Of a stretch of DNA of 64,000 bases, positions 34,384 to 43,399 are shown in pieces. Each line of letters opens with the position of its first letter. Within the stretch, counting starts at the first letter, position 1. Under the pieces are notes generated by a model. The model searched no databases. It was not told where the DNA came from and saw only the letters and a list, made by a program, of their open reading frames with translations. The DNA comes from Polynucleobacter sp. JS-JIR-II-50 (lineage in GTDB: Bacteria; Pseudomonadota; Gammaproteobacteria; Burkholderiales; Burkholderiaceae), in NCBI RefSeq assembly GCF_018687895.1, contig NZ_CP061307.1:806001-870000 (forward strand), in the 5' to 3' direction. The position numbers and the translations under genes are program-made.

Positions 34384-35199
34384 ATGCAGCGTAAATTTAC
34401 ATTAGGGCTAGCCTCAGGAATGGCGGCTGCTTTATTAATGGTCTCATCTTCTGTATCAGCGCAAAATAGTGCTACAGACGATATTGCAAAATATCGCGAG
34501 ATGATTGCTGATGGCAACCCTTCAGAGCTTTACGAGGCAGCTGGTGAGGAGTTGTGGAAAAAGCCTGCTGGCCCTAAGAACGCTACTTTAGAAAAGTGTG
34601 ATTTAGGTTTGGGGCCAGGTGTAGTAAAGGGTGCTGCAGCTCAGTTACCGCGTTACTTTAAAGACACCAATAAGGTTCAAGATCTCGAATCCCGTTTAAT
34701 GACTTGTATGCAGAAGCTACAGGGCCGTGATCCGCAAGAGATGATTGATGCCCCGTTTCAAAAGGGCCCTAAGAAGGATATGGAGGCCATTGTTGCTTAC
34801 GTAGTCACCTTGTCTAAAGGCGACAAAATTAAGGTGAGCACAGCGCATCCGAAAGAAAAAGAAATGTATGAGCTCGGTAAGCGTGCATTTTTCTTCCAAG
34901 GCGGCCCAATGGATTTCTCATGTGCCTCATGCCATGGTGAAGATGGTAAGCGTATCCGCTTGCAAGACTTGCCGAACATCACCACTCAAAAGGGCGCTGC
35001 CTTAGGCTGGGGTTACTGGCCCGCATATCGTGTATCGAGTGGGCAGTTCTGGACGATGCAGCAACGTTTAAATGATTGCTATCGTCAGCAACGTTTCCCG
35101 TTCCCAATTTATGCCTCTGATGTAACGATTGCTTTATCCATGTATATGGCTAAGAACGCTAATGGCGGCACAGTTGAAACCCCTGGCTTAAAGCGCTAA
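34384..35199 (+). CDS. soxA: L-cysteine S-thiosulfotransferase haem subunit SoxA
   Basis: A 271-residue exported c-type cytochrome that with SoxX attaches thiosulfate to SoxY. ATG at 34384 follows AAGGG; the frame opens at a TTG at 34369. Signal peptide about 1-26. Only one haem motif remains, CASCH (180-184). At the place of the other haem Cys72 and Cys108 stand alone without CxxCH, as in single-haem SoxA proteins where they form a disulfide. The active-site cysteine, found as persulfide in known SoxA, is Cys232 in RLNDCYRQQR. Confidence 0.95.
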   Translation: MQRKFTLGLASGMAAALLMVSSSVSAQNSATDDIAKYREMIADGNPSELYEAAGEELWKKPAGPKNATLEKCDLGLGPGVVKGAAAQLPRYFKDTNKVQDLESRLMTCMQKLQGRDPQEMIDAPFQKGPKKDMEAIVAYVVTLSKGDKIKVSTAHPKEKEMYELGKRAFFFQGGPMDFSCASCHGEDGKRIRLQDLPNITTQKGAALGWGYWPAYRVSSGQFWTMQQRLNDCYRQQRFPFPIYASDVTIALSMYMAKNANGGTVETPGLKR

Positions 35200-35218
35200 C
35201 GGATAAGAGATAGAGACT

Positions 35219-35857
35219 ATGAACATGAAGAATATAAAATCCCTCTTAGCTATTAGCTGTTTTGCTTTGGCTTCAGTAGTGATGCATGGCAATGTAATGG
35301 CGCAACAAGCCAATGATCCTAAATTCAACAAAATGATGAAGGATGGCTTTAAGGCTGATGGCATAGCTGGCCTAGACCGAATTCAGCAAGATGAAACCCA
35401 AAAGTTTTGTTCTGACCCTGTATTTGCTAATAGCAAGCAGGGTGAAAAGATGCGTGAAAAGATTCAGAAAATGAATATGGACAGCATTAAGCAGCCGTCC
35501 GATGGCAAGTACATCGGCGACTGGAAGAAGGGCGAGGCGATTGCGCAGAGCGGTCGTGGCGCTACCTGGACTGATAAAGCCGACACCGTCATAGGTGGTG
35601 GCTGCTACAACTGTCACCAAATCGATCCTAAAGAAATTTCCTATGGAAATATTGGCCCATCTTTAACGGGTTATGGAAAGATGCGCGGGTATTCCCAAGA
35701 AGTGGTGACCTATACCTGGAATCGTATTAATAATTCCAAGGCTTACAACGCATGCAGCAACATGCCGCGATTTGCGCATTTCAAGCTCTTAAATGAGCAG
35801 CAGATTCAGGATGTGATGGCATTGCTGCTTGATCCTGCCTCACCAGTCAATAAATAA
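35219..35857 (+). CDS. soxX: L-cysteine S-thiosulfotransferase subunit SoxX
   Basis: The 212-residue monohaem partner of SoxA. Signal peptide about 1-28. The haem motif is CYNCH (129-133), and the likely Met ligand is in SNMPRFAHF. The N-terminal extension (about 30-110) with FCSDPVF puts it in the larger, type II class of SoxX. It lies 19 bases after soxA. ATG at 35219 is used; ATG two codons later is equally possible. Confidence 0.95.
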   Translation: MNMKNIKSLLAISCFALASVVMHGNVMAQQANDPKFNKMMKDGFKADGIAGLDRIQQDETQKFCSDPVFANSKQGEKMREKIQKMNMDSIKQPSDGKYIGDWKKGEAIAQSGRGATWTDKADTVIGGGCYNCHQIDPKEISYGNIGPSLTGYGKMRGYSQEVVTYTWNRINNSKAYNACSNMPRFAHFKLLNEQQIQDVMALLLDPASPVNK

Positions 35858-35866
35858 GTAATAAAG

Positions 35867-35888
35867 ACAGGCCGACAGGCCTGTTTTC
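35867..35888 (+). terminator. Hairpin between soxX and soxB
   Basis: ACAGGC / GCCTGT stem with a six-base loop followed by TTTTC, nine bases after soxX. It may attenuate transcription or protect the upstream mRNA and so change the SoxAX to SoxB ratio. Confidence 0.5.
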
Positions 35889-35902
35889 ACAAAGGGAATG
35901 TT

Positions 35903-37633
35903 ATGTCTTTAAGTCGTCGCGATTTTCTACAGGCCTTAGCTATTGCATCTGCAGGCGGAATGAGCTTGCAATCAAACTTTGTTAATGCACAAAGTACTGC
36001 GCAAAAATTCTATGACTTGCCTAAATTTGGTAATGTTCACTTTTTACACTTTACAGATTGTCATGCCCAACTATTGCCAATTTATTTTCGTGAGCCCAAT
36101 GTAAACCTTGGCATCGGTGCGCAGGAAGGTAAGACCCCACACTTGGTTGGCGAATATTTCTTGAAGGCCAATGGCATTGCACCCGGTACGCGCGATGCTC
36201 ATGCCTTTACCTATTTAGACTATGTTGCTGCCGCACAAAACTACGGCAAGATGGGCGGATTTGCCCATATGGCTTCGTTGATTAAGCAAATGAAAGCAAG
36301 TCGCCCTGGCGCTTTATTGCTTGATGGTGGTGATACTTGGCAAGGCTCAGGAACGGCACTGTGGACCAATGGGCAGGACATGGTTGATGCCGCTCTTGCC
36401 CTGGGTGTTGATGTGATGACGCCCCATTGGGAAATGACTCTTGGCGAAAAGCGCGTTATGGAGATCGTCAATGGCGATTTCAAAGGCAAGGTGTCCTTTA
36501 TTGCGCAAAATATTAAGACGGCTGACTTTGGTGACATGGTCTTTAACCCATACGTCATGAAAGTTCAGAATGGCGTACAGGTAGCCATCATTGGACAAGC
36601 CTTCCCGTATACGCCGATTGCAAATCCCCGCTACTTCACTCCCGATTGGACCTTTGGTATTCAAGAAGAGAATATGCAAAAGACCATTGATGAGGTGAGG
36701 GCCAAGGGTGCAAAGGTGGTTGTGCTTCTGTCCCATAACGGCATGGATGTAGATTTGAAGATGGCCTCCCGCGTACGCGGACTGGATGCTATTTTGGGTG
36801 GACACACCCATGATGGCGTGCCTATTCCGGTGAAGGTGAAGAATGCAGGCGGTGTAACTTTGGTTACCAACGCTGGGTCTAATAGTAAGTTCTTAGGGGT
36901 GCTGGATTTTGATGTGAAGGGTGGCAAGCCAATAGATTTCCGCTACAAGCTATTCCCGATTTTCTCCAATATGATTCCAGCGGATCCAACGATGAATAAG
37001 TTAATCGCTAAAGTCAGGGCTCCGTATGAAGCCAAGCTCAATGAGAAGTTAGCAACTACAGAGGGGCTCTTGTATCGCCGTGGTAACTTTAACGGTAGCT
37101 TTGATCAACTTATCTTGGATGGATTGATGGCACAGAAGAATGCAGAGATTGCCTTCTCGCCAGGCTTCCGTTGGGGTACCAGCTTATTGCCTGGTCAACC
37201 CATTACGCGTGAAAATCTTTTAGATCAAACCGCGATTACCTACCCATACACTACCGTTACCAATATGAGCGGTGAAACAATCAAAACTATTCTTGAGGAC
37301 GTTGCTGATAACTTGTTTAATCCAGATCCGTATTACCAGCAGGGTGGTGACATGGTCCGCGTCGGTGGAATGCAATACACCATTGATCCAGCACAAACCG
37401 CTGGTAAACGTATTTCGGATATGCGCTTAAATGGTAAGGCCATTGATGCAAGCAAAACCTACAAAGTAGCTGGTTGGGCACCAGTCAGTGAAGAGGCGAA
37501 AAATGCAGGCGGCGAAGCAATTTGGGATGTCATGGAGCGCCACTTGCGCGATGTCAAGGTCGTTAAAGCGGTTAAGCTCAATGAGCCAATCATTAAAGGC
37601 GTTTCAAATAACCCTGGCATGGCTCCAATCTAA
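35903..37633 (+). CDS. soxB: SoxB, thiosulfohydrolase
   Basis: The 576-residue dimanganese hydrolase that releases sulfate from SoxY-bound intermediates. It has a twin-arginine signal (SRRDFLQALAIASAGG at about 4-19). The 5'-nucleotidase-like metallophosphatase core shows HFTDCHAQL, LLDGGDTWQGSG, LSHNGMDVD and LGGHTHDGVP, which supply the metal ligands. The C-terminal substrate domain includes GMQYTIDP. Length is normal for SoxB. A GGGAATG ribosome context precedes ATG. Confidence 0.97.
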   Translation: MSLSRRDFLQALAIASAGGMSLQSNFVNAQSTAQKFYDLPKFGNVHFLHFTDCHAQLLPIYFREPNVNLGIGAQEGKTPHLVGEYFLKANGIAPGTRDAHAFTYLDYVAAAQNYGKMGGFAHMASLIKQMKASRPGALLLDGGDTWQGSGTALWTNGQDMVDAALALGVDVMTPHWEMTLGEKRVMEIVNGDFKGKVSFIAQNIKTADFGDMVFNPYVMKVQNGVQVAIIGQAFPYTPIANPRYFTPDWTFGIQEENMQKTIDEVRAKGAKVVVLLSHNGMDVDLKMASRVRGLDAILGGHTHDGVPIPVKVKNAGGVTLVTNAGSNSKFLGVLDFDVKGGKPIDFRYKLFPIFSNMIPADPTMNKLIAKVRAPYEAKLNEKLATTEGLLYRRGNFNGSFDQLILDGLMAQKNAEIAFSPGFRWGTSLLPGQPITRENLLDQTAITYPYTTVTNMSGETIKTILEDVADNLFNPDPYYQQGGDMVRVGGMQYTIDPAQTAGKRISDMRLNGKAIDASKTYKVAGWAPVSEEAKNAGGEAIWDVMERHLRDVKVVKAVKLNEPIIKGVSNNPGMAPI

Positions 37634-37653
37634 TTATTTACACGAGAATCAGC

Positions 37654-38091
37654 ATGAAAAAACTACTTTCTATTATTACTGCTTTAGTGCTGACATTGGG
37701 ATTTTGCTCGGTTGTTTCAGCTCAATCTTCTGGCCCTACTAAAGTGGTTTATCACATTGATGATGCAGAAACTCAAGGTCTAAAAGGACTGCGCAACATT
37801 CGTAATCATTTGGATACTTCTCCCAATACCATCATCATCGTTGTGACCCATGCCAATGGCGTTGACATGTTGATGGAAGGCGCCAAGGATAAGAAAAATA
37901 ATGTGGAATATGCGCCGTTGGTTGGGGCTCTTAAATCTCGTGGCGTGAAGTTTGAAGTGTGCGAGATTACCTTAAAAAATCGTAACTTGAAAAAAGATCA
38001 GTTCACACTCGATGCGGATTTCACGCCATCAGGCGTAGTGCGAGTTGCGGACTTGCAATATAAAGATGGTTTTGCCTACATAAAGCCTTAA
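37654..38091 (+). CDS. Periplasmic DsrE-like protein
   Basis: A 145-residue exported protein of the DsrE/DsrF-like fold. The signal peptide spans about 1-23. The mature domain starts KVVYHIDDAETQGLKGLRNI, a pattern seen in many periplasmic DsrE-like proteins next to sox genes. One cysteine (Cys109 region, FEVCEITLKNR) stands at the position that binds sulfur in the TusD/DsrE family. It is 20 bases after soxB. A role in sulfane-sulfur carriage is likely but unproven. Confidence 0.85.
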   Translation: MKKLLSIITALVLTLGFCSVVSAQSSGPTKVVYHIDDAETQGLKGLRNIRNHLDTSPNTIIIVVTHANGVDMLMEGAKDKKNNVEYAPLVGALKSRGVKFEVCEITLKNRNLKKDQFTLDADFTPSGVVRVADLQYKDGFAYIKP

Positions 38092-38101
38092 GCAGGACAT
38101 C

Positions 38102-39055
38102 ATGCATTGCTTTAAAAGTCTTGTAGGGATCCTTTTGGGATCCCTTGTTTTTTTCAGTGTTGCTTTTGGGCAAAGTAATGCCCCTGATTCAGTCCTCTTA
38201 AAACCTGTGCAGGTAGCGCCGCATACCTATTTTGTCCAGGGCTTTCCGGAGATGGGGAGTAGCGTTAATCAGAACTTCATATCCAATGCGGGCTTTGTTG
38301 TAACGCCAGGTGGGGTCGTAGTAGTTGATGCTCTGGGATCGCCTATTCTTGCTCAAAAGTTGATTGCCGAAATCAAAAAGATTACCTCACAAAAAGTAGT
38401 TGCACTTATTGTTAGTCACTATCATGCAGATCATGTGTACGGACTGCAAGAATTTAAAAAAATTGGTGCGAAGATTTATGCGCAAGGTGAAGGGCGAAAC
38501 TATCTTTCCTCAGAAACAGCAAAGCAGCGTTTAATTGCGTCTAGAATTGATTTCGCTCCCTGGGTAAATGAAAATACCAAGCTCATTTCTGCTGATGTAT
38601 GGATTGATCAGAAATCAAAATTGACGATTGGTGGCGTTGATTTCTTTATCAGCAGGGTTGGTCCTGCCCATGCTCCTGAAGATCTGATAGTGTATGTGCC
38701 GTCTGAGAAGGTGCTTTTTGCTGGAGATCTGGTGTTTCGAGGCCGCATTCCCTTTGTTGGAAATGCAGACAGCAAGGGATGGCTGGCGGCTTTGGACGAG
38801 ATAGAAAGGTTGAGCCCCAATATCGTCATACCAGGTCATGGCGGCTATTCTGTGAAACCAGCCGAAGATATTGCCTTCACCAGGAATTACTTGAAATACT
38901 TGCGTGAATCTATGTCCAAAGCTGCTGTCAATATGGACCCTTTCGAGGATGCGTACAAGCAGGCTGATTGGTCTGAATACGAGGGAATGCCACTCTTTAG
39001 AGCCGCAAACCGCATGAATGCCTTTAATGTCTACCTGTCCATACAGGCAGAGTAG
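38102..39055 (+). CDS. Metallo-beta-lactamase-fold hydrolase (SoxH-like)
   Basis: A 317-residue exported metallo-beta-lactamase-fold protein. The signal peptide spans about 1-23. The metal site is SHYHADHVYGL (about 101-111), with GPAHAPEDL, FAGDLVFRGR and PGHGG further on. It resembles SoxH and quinoprotein-relay MBL proteins (QuiP type) that often stand in sox clusters. Persulfide dioxygenase activity is unlikely because those enzymes are cytoplasmic and iron-dependent with a different C-terminus. The substrate is unknown. Confidence 0.85.
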   Translation: MHCFKSLVGILLGSLVFFSVAFGQSNAPDSVLLKPVQVAPHTYFVQGFPEMGSSVNQNFISNAGFVVTPGGVVVVDALGSPILAQKLIAEIKKITSQKVVALIVSHYHADHVYGLQEFKKIGAKIYAQGEGRNYLSSETAKQRLIASRIDFAPWVNENTKLISADVWIDQKSKLTIGGVDFFISRVGPAHAPEDLIVYVPSEKVLFAGDLVFRGRIPFVGNADSKGWLAALDEIERLSPNIVIPGHGGYSVKPAEDIAFTRNYLKYLRESMSKAAVNMDPFEDAYKQADWSEYEGMPLFRAANRMNAFNVYLSIQAE

Positions 39056-39113
39056 GGCAATTTCGGTCATTGGGCCTTAAAATAGAGGATTAATGCTAAA
39101 TCCTTGATTTGTA

Positions 39114-39431
39114 ATGAAAATGATGTTTCTCCGATCCACTGCTGTAATCGTATTGAGTGCACTCATTAGTGCGCCTGCGCTTGCTACTCCGGATTTAGCG
39201 AATGGTAAAACGATTGATCAGCAAAAGTGCTATGCCTGCCATGCCAAGAAAACGGGCTTTGGAAATGGCGACATGATCTACACCCGCTCGGATGGCAAGG
39301 TAAAAACCCTGGCCGATTTGAAGAAGATGGTCTCACTCTGTAATGCAGAACTTCGTCTTGATTTATTTCCCGAAGATGAGGTGGATGTGACAGCTTTTCT
39401 GAACAAGCAGTTTTATAAATTTAAACCTTAA
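39114..39431 (+). CDS. Small monohaem cytochrome c
   Basis: A 105-residue exported cytochrome with a signal peptide (about 1-24, PALA) and one haem motif CYACH (39-43). The rest is short, with TRSDGKVKTLADLKKMVSLCNAE; no clear Met ligand follows in the usual place, so the sixth ligand may differ. It lies between soxH-like and a YeeE/YedE gene 20 bases later. It may accept electrons from SoxAX or SoxCD; this is inferred from position. Confidence 0.85.
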   Translation: MKMMFLRSTAVIVLSALISAPALATPDLANGKTIDQQKCYACHAKKTGFGNGDMIYTRSDGKVKTLADLKKMVSLCNAELRLDLFPEDEVDVTAFLNKQFYKFKP

Positions 39432-39451
39432 TTTTTCAAGACACAGTCGCT

Positions 39452-40573
39452 ATGGATGTTGTAGATATCAATTCTTTAAGTAAGTCTGTCCTCTGGGCAA
39501 CCTTTGTTATTACCTTTTTCTTGGGCGCAGTCATGCAAAGGACTGGATTTTGTAGCATGGGAGCAGTATCTGATGTCTTCATCATGTCTAGTTGGGATCG
39601 TTTAAAGCAATGGTTCTTGGCCATTGGGGTTGCCATTATTGGCTTTACCTTAATGTCTTATTTCGGCTTAATTGATCCCCTGAAGAGTATGTATACCGGT
39701 AATAAATTCTTATGGCTCTCCACTATTGTGGGTAGTGTTATGTTTGGCTTCGGGATGGTTTTAGCCTCAGGTTGTGGCAGCAAGACATTGATCCGTATCG
39801 GTGGCGGCAATTTAAAGTCACTGATCGTCTTTATGGTGCTGGGTTTAACTGCTTACATGACATTGCGTGGGTTCTTGGGCGTGATTCGCATTAATACTCT
39901 AGATACTTTTTTCATAGCCTTTAATACCCCGCAAGACTTACCCAGTTTGTTGAGTGCGCCTCTTGGTATTGCGCGTCCAATTCTTCATTTGGCCTTAGGC
40001 TTAATTATTGGCTCTGCATTTATTGCTTATGCCCTTGCGAGCAAAGTATTTTGGACTGCTGAGAATCTATTTGCAGGCATAGCGGTTGGATTGGCAATCT
40101 GTGCAGTATGGTGGGTATCTGGCAATCTAGGCTTTGTTGCTGAAGATCCCAATACTTTAGAGGAAGTATTTTTGGTCACTAACTCTGGCCGTATGGAGAG
40201 CTTATCTTTTGTAGCTCCTTATGCGTATTCACTTGACTGGCTCATGATGTATAGCGATACGTCTAAAGTGCTGACCGTTGGCATTATGGCTGTTCTAGGA
40301 ATGATTCTGGGTTCTGCTGCAGTCTCAATTGCGACGAAATCATTTCGCTGGGAATCCTTTCGCAATTCTGAAGACACGGCCAATCATTTGGTTGGCGGTG
40401 CATTGATGGGCTTTGGTGGCGTCACTGCTTTAGGTTGTACAGTAGGGCAGGGCTTAAGCGGTATTTCTACCCTAGCTCTCGGTTCATTGCTGGCTTTACC
40501 AGGATTTATTTTTGGGGCTTATTTAGGTCTGCGTTACTTACAGGTACGTCTTGCGCCTAACCCTTGCAGCTAA
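39452..40573 (+). CDS. YeeE/YedE family transporter, full length (SoxT/TsuA-like)
   Basis: A 373-residue membrane protein with about nine helices and the internal repeat of the YeeE/YedE family. Three conserved cysteine segments are visible: MQRTGFCSMGAVSD, ASGCGSKTLIRIG and ALGCTVGQGLSGIS. In characterised TsuA such cysteines relay thiosulfate through the channel. Its place at the end of the sox cluster fits the SoxT-type proteins. It is followed by two half-length relatives. Confidence 0.85.
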   Translation: MDVVDINSLSKSVLWATFVITFFLGAVMQRTGFCSMGAVSDVFIMSSWDRLKQWFLAIGVAIIGFTLMSYFGLIDPLKSMYTGNKFLWLSTIVGSVMFGFGMVLASGCGSKTLIRIGGGNLKSLIVFMVLGLTAYMTLRGFLGVIRINTLDTFFIAFNTPQDLPSLLSAPLGIARPILHLALGLIIGSAFIAYALASKVFWTAENLFAGIAVGLAICAVWWVSGNLGFVAEDPNTLEEVFLVTNSGRMESLSFVAPYAYSLDWLMMYSDTSKVLTVGIMAVLGMILGSAAVSIATKSFRWESFRNSEDTANHLVGGALMGFGGVTALGCTVGQGLSGISTLALGSLLALPGFIFGAYLGLRYLQVRLAPNPCS

Positions 40574-40597
40574 TTTTATAAGTTGATAGATTAAATA

Positions 40598-41035
40598 ATG
40601 CAAATTGACTGGTTCTCATTTACACCGATTCCCTCTTTACTAGGGGGAATGATTCTTGGGGTTGCTGCAGCTCTTTACGTATTACTTCATGGGCGCATCC
40701 TGGGAATCAGCGGTATTGTTTCTGGTTTATTGCATCCAAAATTAACGGACACCGCATGGCGTCTGATTTTGGTTTTAGGTTTGGTGTCAGCTCCATTTAT
40801 GGCGGCACTGTTTTTTGGAATATTCCCCGTTGTAGAGATTGAGTCTGATTGGATTGCGATTGTGATTGCAGGCATTTTGGTTGGCTTTGGGGCCCACTAC
40901 GGTTCAGGCTGCACCAGCGGCCATGGGATATGCGGACTCTCGCGTTTATCCCCGCGCTCCCTCGTTGCCACTTGCGCCTTTATGTTTGCCGGCTTCGTGA
41001 CTGTTTTTATTCTTCGTCATTTGATCGGAGTCTAA
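40598..41035 (+). CDS. YeeE/YedE family transporter, first half (PmpA-like)
   Basis: A 145-residue protein with four helices. [16 protein letters not shown] and [20 protein letters not shown] are diagnostic for the first half of the split YeeE/YedE proteins. The stop overlaps the start of the next gene (TAAGATGA), so the two halves are translated together. It is a second copy of the arrangement at 23122-24217 but a different sequence subtype. Confidence 0.88.
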   Translation: MQIDWFSFTPIPSLLGGMILGVAAALYVLLHGRILGISGIVSGLLHPKLTDTAWRLILVLGLVSAPFMAALFFGIFPVVEIESDWIAIVIAGILVGFGAHYGSGCTSGHGICGLSRLSPRSLVATCAFMFAGFVTVFILRHLIGV

Positions 41036-41036
41036 G

Positions 41037-41477
41037 ATGAAAAAACATTTTGGCCTTTTGAGTCAGTATGCAATTGGCGTACTGTTTGGTTGGGGTTTGA
41101 TCATCTCGGGTATGAGTAATCCCCAGAAGGTATTGGGATTTTTAGATCTAACAGGCCTTTGGGATCCTTCCTTAATGTTTGTGATGTTAGGTGCGGTAAT
41201 GGTTGGGCTTGGCGGGTTTTATGTGGTTAGCAAGAGGACTGAAGCATTTTTTGGCGGCGCCTTGCATATCCCAACCCGTAGAGATATCACGAAGCCCCTC
41301 ATCATTGGCAGCCTCATTTTTGGCGCAGGCTGGGGAATTGCTGGGTTTTGCCCTGGTCCAGCCTTGGTTGCCTTGGGTGCCGGGCACCTAAAGGCATTGG
41401 TATTTGTTGTTGCTATGCTTGTGGGCATGGAAATCAGCGAGCGTTTCTTCTCGGCTCATAAAAAGGCTTCCAACTAA
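41037..41477 (+). CDS. YeeE/YedE family transporter, second half (PmpB-like)
   Basis: A 146-residue membrane protein with about four helices. It contains GWGLIISGMSNPQKVLGFLD, and GIAGFCPGPALVALG with the conserved cysteine. Pairs with the preceding gene product. This is the last gene of the sulfur block before the DUF442 protein gene. Confidence 0.88.
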   Translation: MKKHFGLLSQYAIGVLFGWGLIISGMSNPQKVLGFLDLTGLWDPSLMFVMLGAVMVGLGGFYVVSKRTEAFFGGALHIPTRRDITKPLIIGSLIFGAGWGIAGFCPGPALVALGAGHLKALVFVVAMLVGMEISERFFSAHKKASN

Positions 41478-41538
41478 GTCCGATAAGCCTGATTTAAAAT
41501 CAAACCCTATTACTTCATTATTCAATGTAGAGGGTTTC

Positions 41539-41883
41539 ATGAGTCTTCCTATTTCCTGTCATAGCGATCAGTTCGGTACCATCGGTCAGATCGACGCCAG
41601 TCATTTAGCTGAAATTGCAGCACAAGGCTATAAGAGTGTGATTAATAACCGTCCTGATGGTGAGGGTGGTCCAGATCAGCCAACTAACGCCAGTATTCAA
41701 GCTGAAGCAGAAAAGTTAGGGTTGAATTACGCATACCTACCGGTTGTGCCTAGTGCAATCAACGTTGATCAAGTAAGAGAGATGGCCCGTTTATTGAGGA
41801 CCATGCCTGGCCCTGTATTAGCATTTTGTCGCTCGGGTGCTCGCTCAACGAATCTGTATCAACTTTCATTACAAGTGAAATAG
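41539..41883 (+). CDS. DUF442 / TIGR01244-type phosphatase-like protein
   Basis: A 114-residue cytoplasmic protein of the family that is fused to metallo-beta-lactamase domains in Blh and described as a sulfur transferase or tyrosine-phosphatase-like fold. The P-loop is FCRSGARST, a Cys-x5-Arg signature. GYKSVINNRPDGEGG near residue 34 is typical. ATG at 41539 has AGAGGG upstream; the open frame begins inside the preceding gene. It stands alone between the sulfur block and housekeeping genes, and may take part in persulfide handling or not. Confidence 0.82.
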   Translation: MSLPISCHSDQFGTIGQIDASHLAEIAAQGYKSVINNRPDGEGGPDQPTNASIQAEAEKLGLNYAYLPVVPSAINVDQVREMARLLRTMPGPVLAFCRSGARSTNLYQLSLQVK

Positions 41884-41899
41884 GAAGTTACTGGCCCTC

Positions 41900-42319
41900 A
41901 TGCGCATCACCATCCCCGAAGAAAGAAAATTGGTTCATGAAATGATCATGCCCATTCGTTGGGGCGATATGGATGCGTATGGGCATGTCAACAATACCGT
42001 GTACTTTAGGTATATGGAGCAGGCTCGCTGCGAATGGATCACATCTTTAGGTTATGACGTTGCTCCTGGTCGTGAGTCCATGTTGATGATTAATGGCTTT
42101 TGTAATTTCTTTCAACAACTCACTTATCCAGGTGAATTAATCCTCAAGACTTCGATTGGTGCTGTTGGTAGAACCAGTCTAGATCTCTACACCAGCATGG
42201 CGTTGACTACTGCGCCTGAGGTGGAGGCTGCTATCGGTGGAGCAACCATGGTGTGGGTCGATCTCACTACGAACACATCAGCGCCTTGGCCTGAGCATGT
42301 TTTGCAACAGTTGCGCTAG
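41900..42319 (+). CDS. Acyl-CoA thioesterase, hotdog fold (YbgC/4HBT-like)
   Basis: A 139-residue hotdog-fold thioesterase. The motif RWGDMDAYGHVNNTVYFRYMEQAR (seen in parts: MDAYGHVNN at about 23-31) has the catalytic Asp and the helix of the 4-hydroxybenzoyl-CoA thioesterase group. It starts 17 bases after the DUF442 gene and precedes mnmH by six bases. The natural acyl-CoA is not known. Confidence 0.88.
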   Translation: MRITIPEERKLVHEMIMPIRWGDMDAYGHVNNTVYFRYMEQARCEWITSLGYDVAPGRESMLMINGFCNFFQQLTYPGELILKTSIGAVGRTSLDLYTSMALTTAPEVEAAIGGATMVWVDLTTNTSAPWPEHVLQQLR

Positions 42320-42325
42320 TCTGTC

Positions 42326-43399
42326 GTGCAGCCGATTAATCCTCACATCTTAAAATCTGATCAATTTTTATCTGAGCTAGATCAGTTTGATCTTGTGATT
42401 GACGTCAGGTCACCCGCTGAATTTGCCCTTGATCATATTCCGGGGGCAGTAAATTACCCTGTTCTGAACAATGAGGAGCGCGCCACTATTGGCACGCTCT
42501 ACAAACAAGAGTCGCCCTTTGCAGCAAAAAAACTGGGTGCGGCGTTGGTCTCTAAAAATATTGCTGCGCACCTAGAAAACCATTTTCTGGAATTCCCACG
42601 TGAGTGGCGCCCATTAATTTATTGCTGGCGCGGTGGCGAACGTAGCGGGGCGTTTACTCACATCCTCAATCGCATTGGTTGGAAAGCCAAGCAGCTCGAG
42701 GGCGGGTATCAGGGCTTCAGAAGAACCGTGATTGATGGTCTTGATTATGCTGCAACACAATTTACATTCCAGGTAATCTGTGGAATGACGGGTAGCGGCA
42801 AAACAAAAGTGCTGCAAGAGATCGACGCTCTAGGCGCTCAGATTCTGGATCTAGAAGGTTTGGCTGTTCATCGTGGATCCGTATTAGGTAATGAGCCAAA
42901 TATCGAGCAGCCATCCCAAAAAGGTTTTGAGACTGCGCTTTGGAACGCGTTACGTTCGCTGGATCCAGCTAAGCCTGTATTTGTAGAGTCGGAAAGCAAG
43001 AAGGTTGGTGGCCTTCATGTGCCTGATGCTTTGATGGAAAAAATTCGTAATGGTGCTTGTATTGAATTGAGATCAAGTACTCAGACTCGCGTCTCTTGGT
43101 TGATCCGTGAATATCATCACTTCTTGACTGATACTGATAATTTCAAACAGAAACTGGCTTTGCTTACTGCGCATTATGGGAAGGTGCAGATCACTAAATG
43201 GAATGAAGCCATTGATGCAGGTAGTTTTCCGGAGTTAGTGGAAGAGTTATTGGTAAAGCATTATGACCCATCGTATCAATCTTCGATCGTACGGAATTTT
43301 CCTCAATACAAGATTGAAAATTTTGTACAGCTGGAGAATGATAGTGATGGGGCCTTTGCCAAAGCAGCAAAGGCCATCATTAGTAAGTCGGGTTCTTAG
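42326..43399 (+). CDS. mnmH: tRNA 2-selenouridine synthase MnmH
   Basis: A 357-residue enzyme (YbbB/SelU) that converts 2-thiouridine at wobble position 34 to 2-selenouridine via a geranylated intermediate. The N-terminal rhodanese domain (about 1-135) has catalytic Cys100 in [10 protein letters not shown], and the C-terminal domain has the P-loop [12 protein letters not shown] (about 151-162). The start is GTG at 42326, seven bases after the thioesterase stop. No selD is in the window, so the selenium donor must be encoded elsewhere if the selenation step operates. The gene converges with gcdH, overlapping it by four bases. Confidence 0.93.
   Translation: MQPINPHILKSDQFLSELDQFDLVIDVRSPAEFALDHIPGAVNYPVLNNEERATIGTLYKQESPFAAKKLGAALVSKNIAAHLENHFLEFPREWRPLIYCWRGGERSGAFTHILNRIGWKAKQLEGGYQGFRRTVIDGLDYAATQFTFQVICGMTGSGKTKVLQEIDALGAQILDLEGLAVHRGSVLGNEPNIEQPSQKGFETALWNALRSLDPAKPVFVESESKKVGGLHVPDALMEKIRNGACIELRSSTQTRVSWLIREYHHFLTDTDNFKQKLALLTAHYGKVQITKWNEAIDAGSFPELVEELLVKHYDPSYQSSIVRNFPQYKIENFVQLENDSDGAFAKAAKAIISKSGS

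Noticed and set aside
38102..39055. Persulfide dioxygenase (ETHE1/BLH type)
   Set aside because: The protein has a signal peptide and lacks the features of that cytoplasmic iron enzyme family; it fits SoxH/QuiP-like MBL proteins better.
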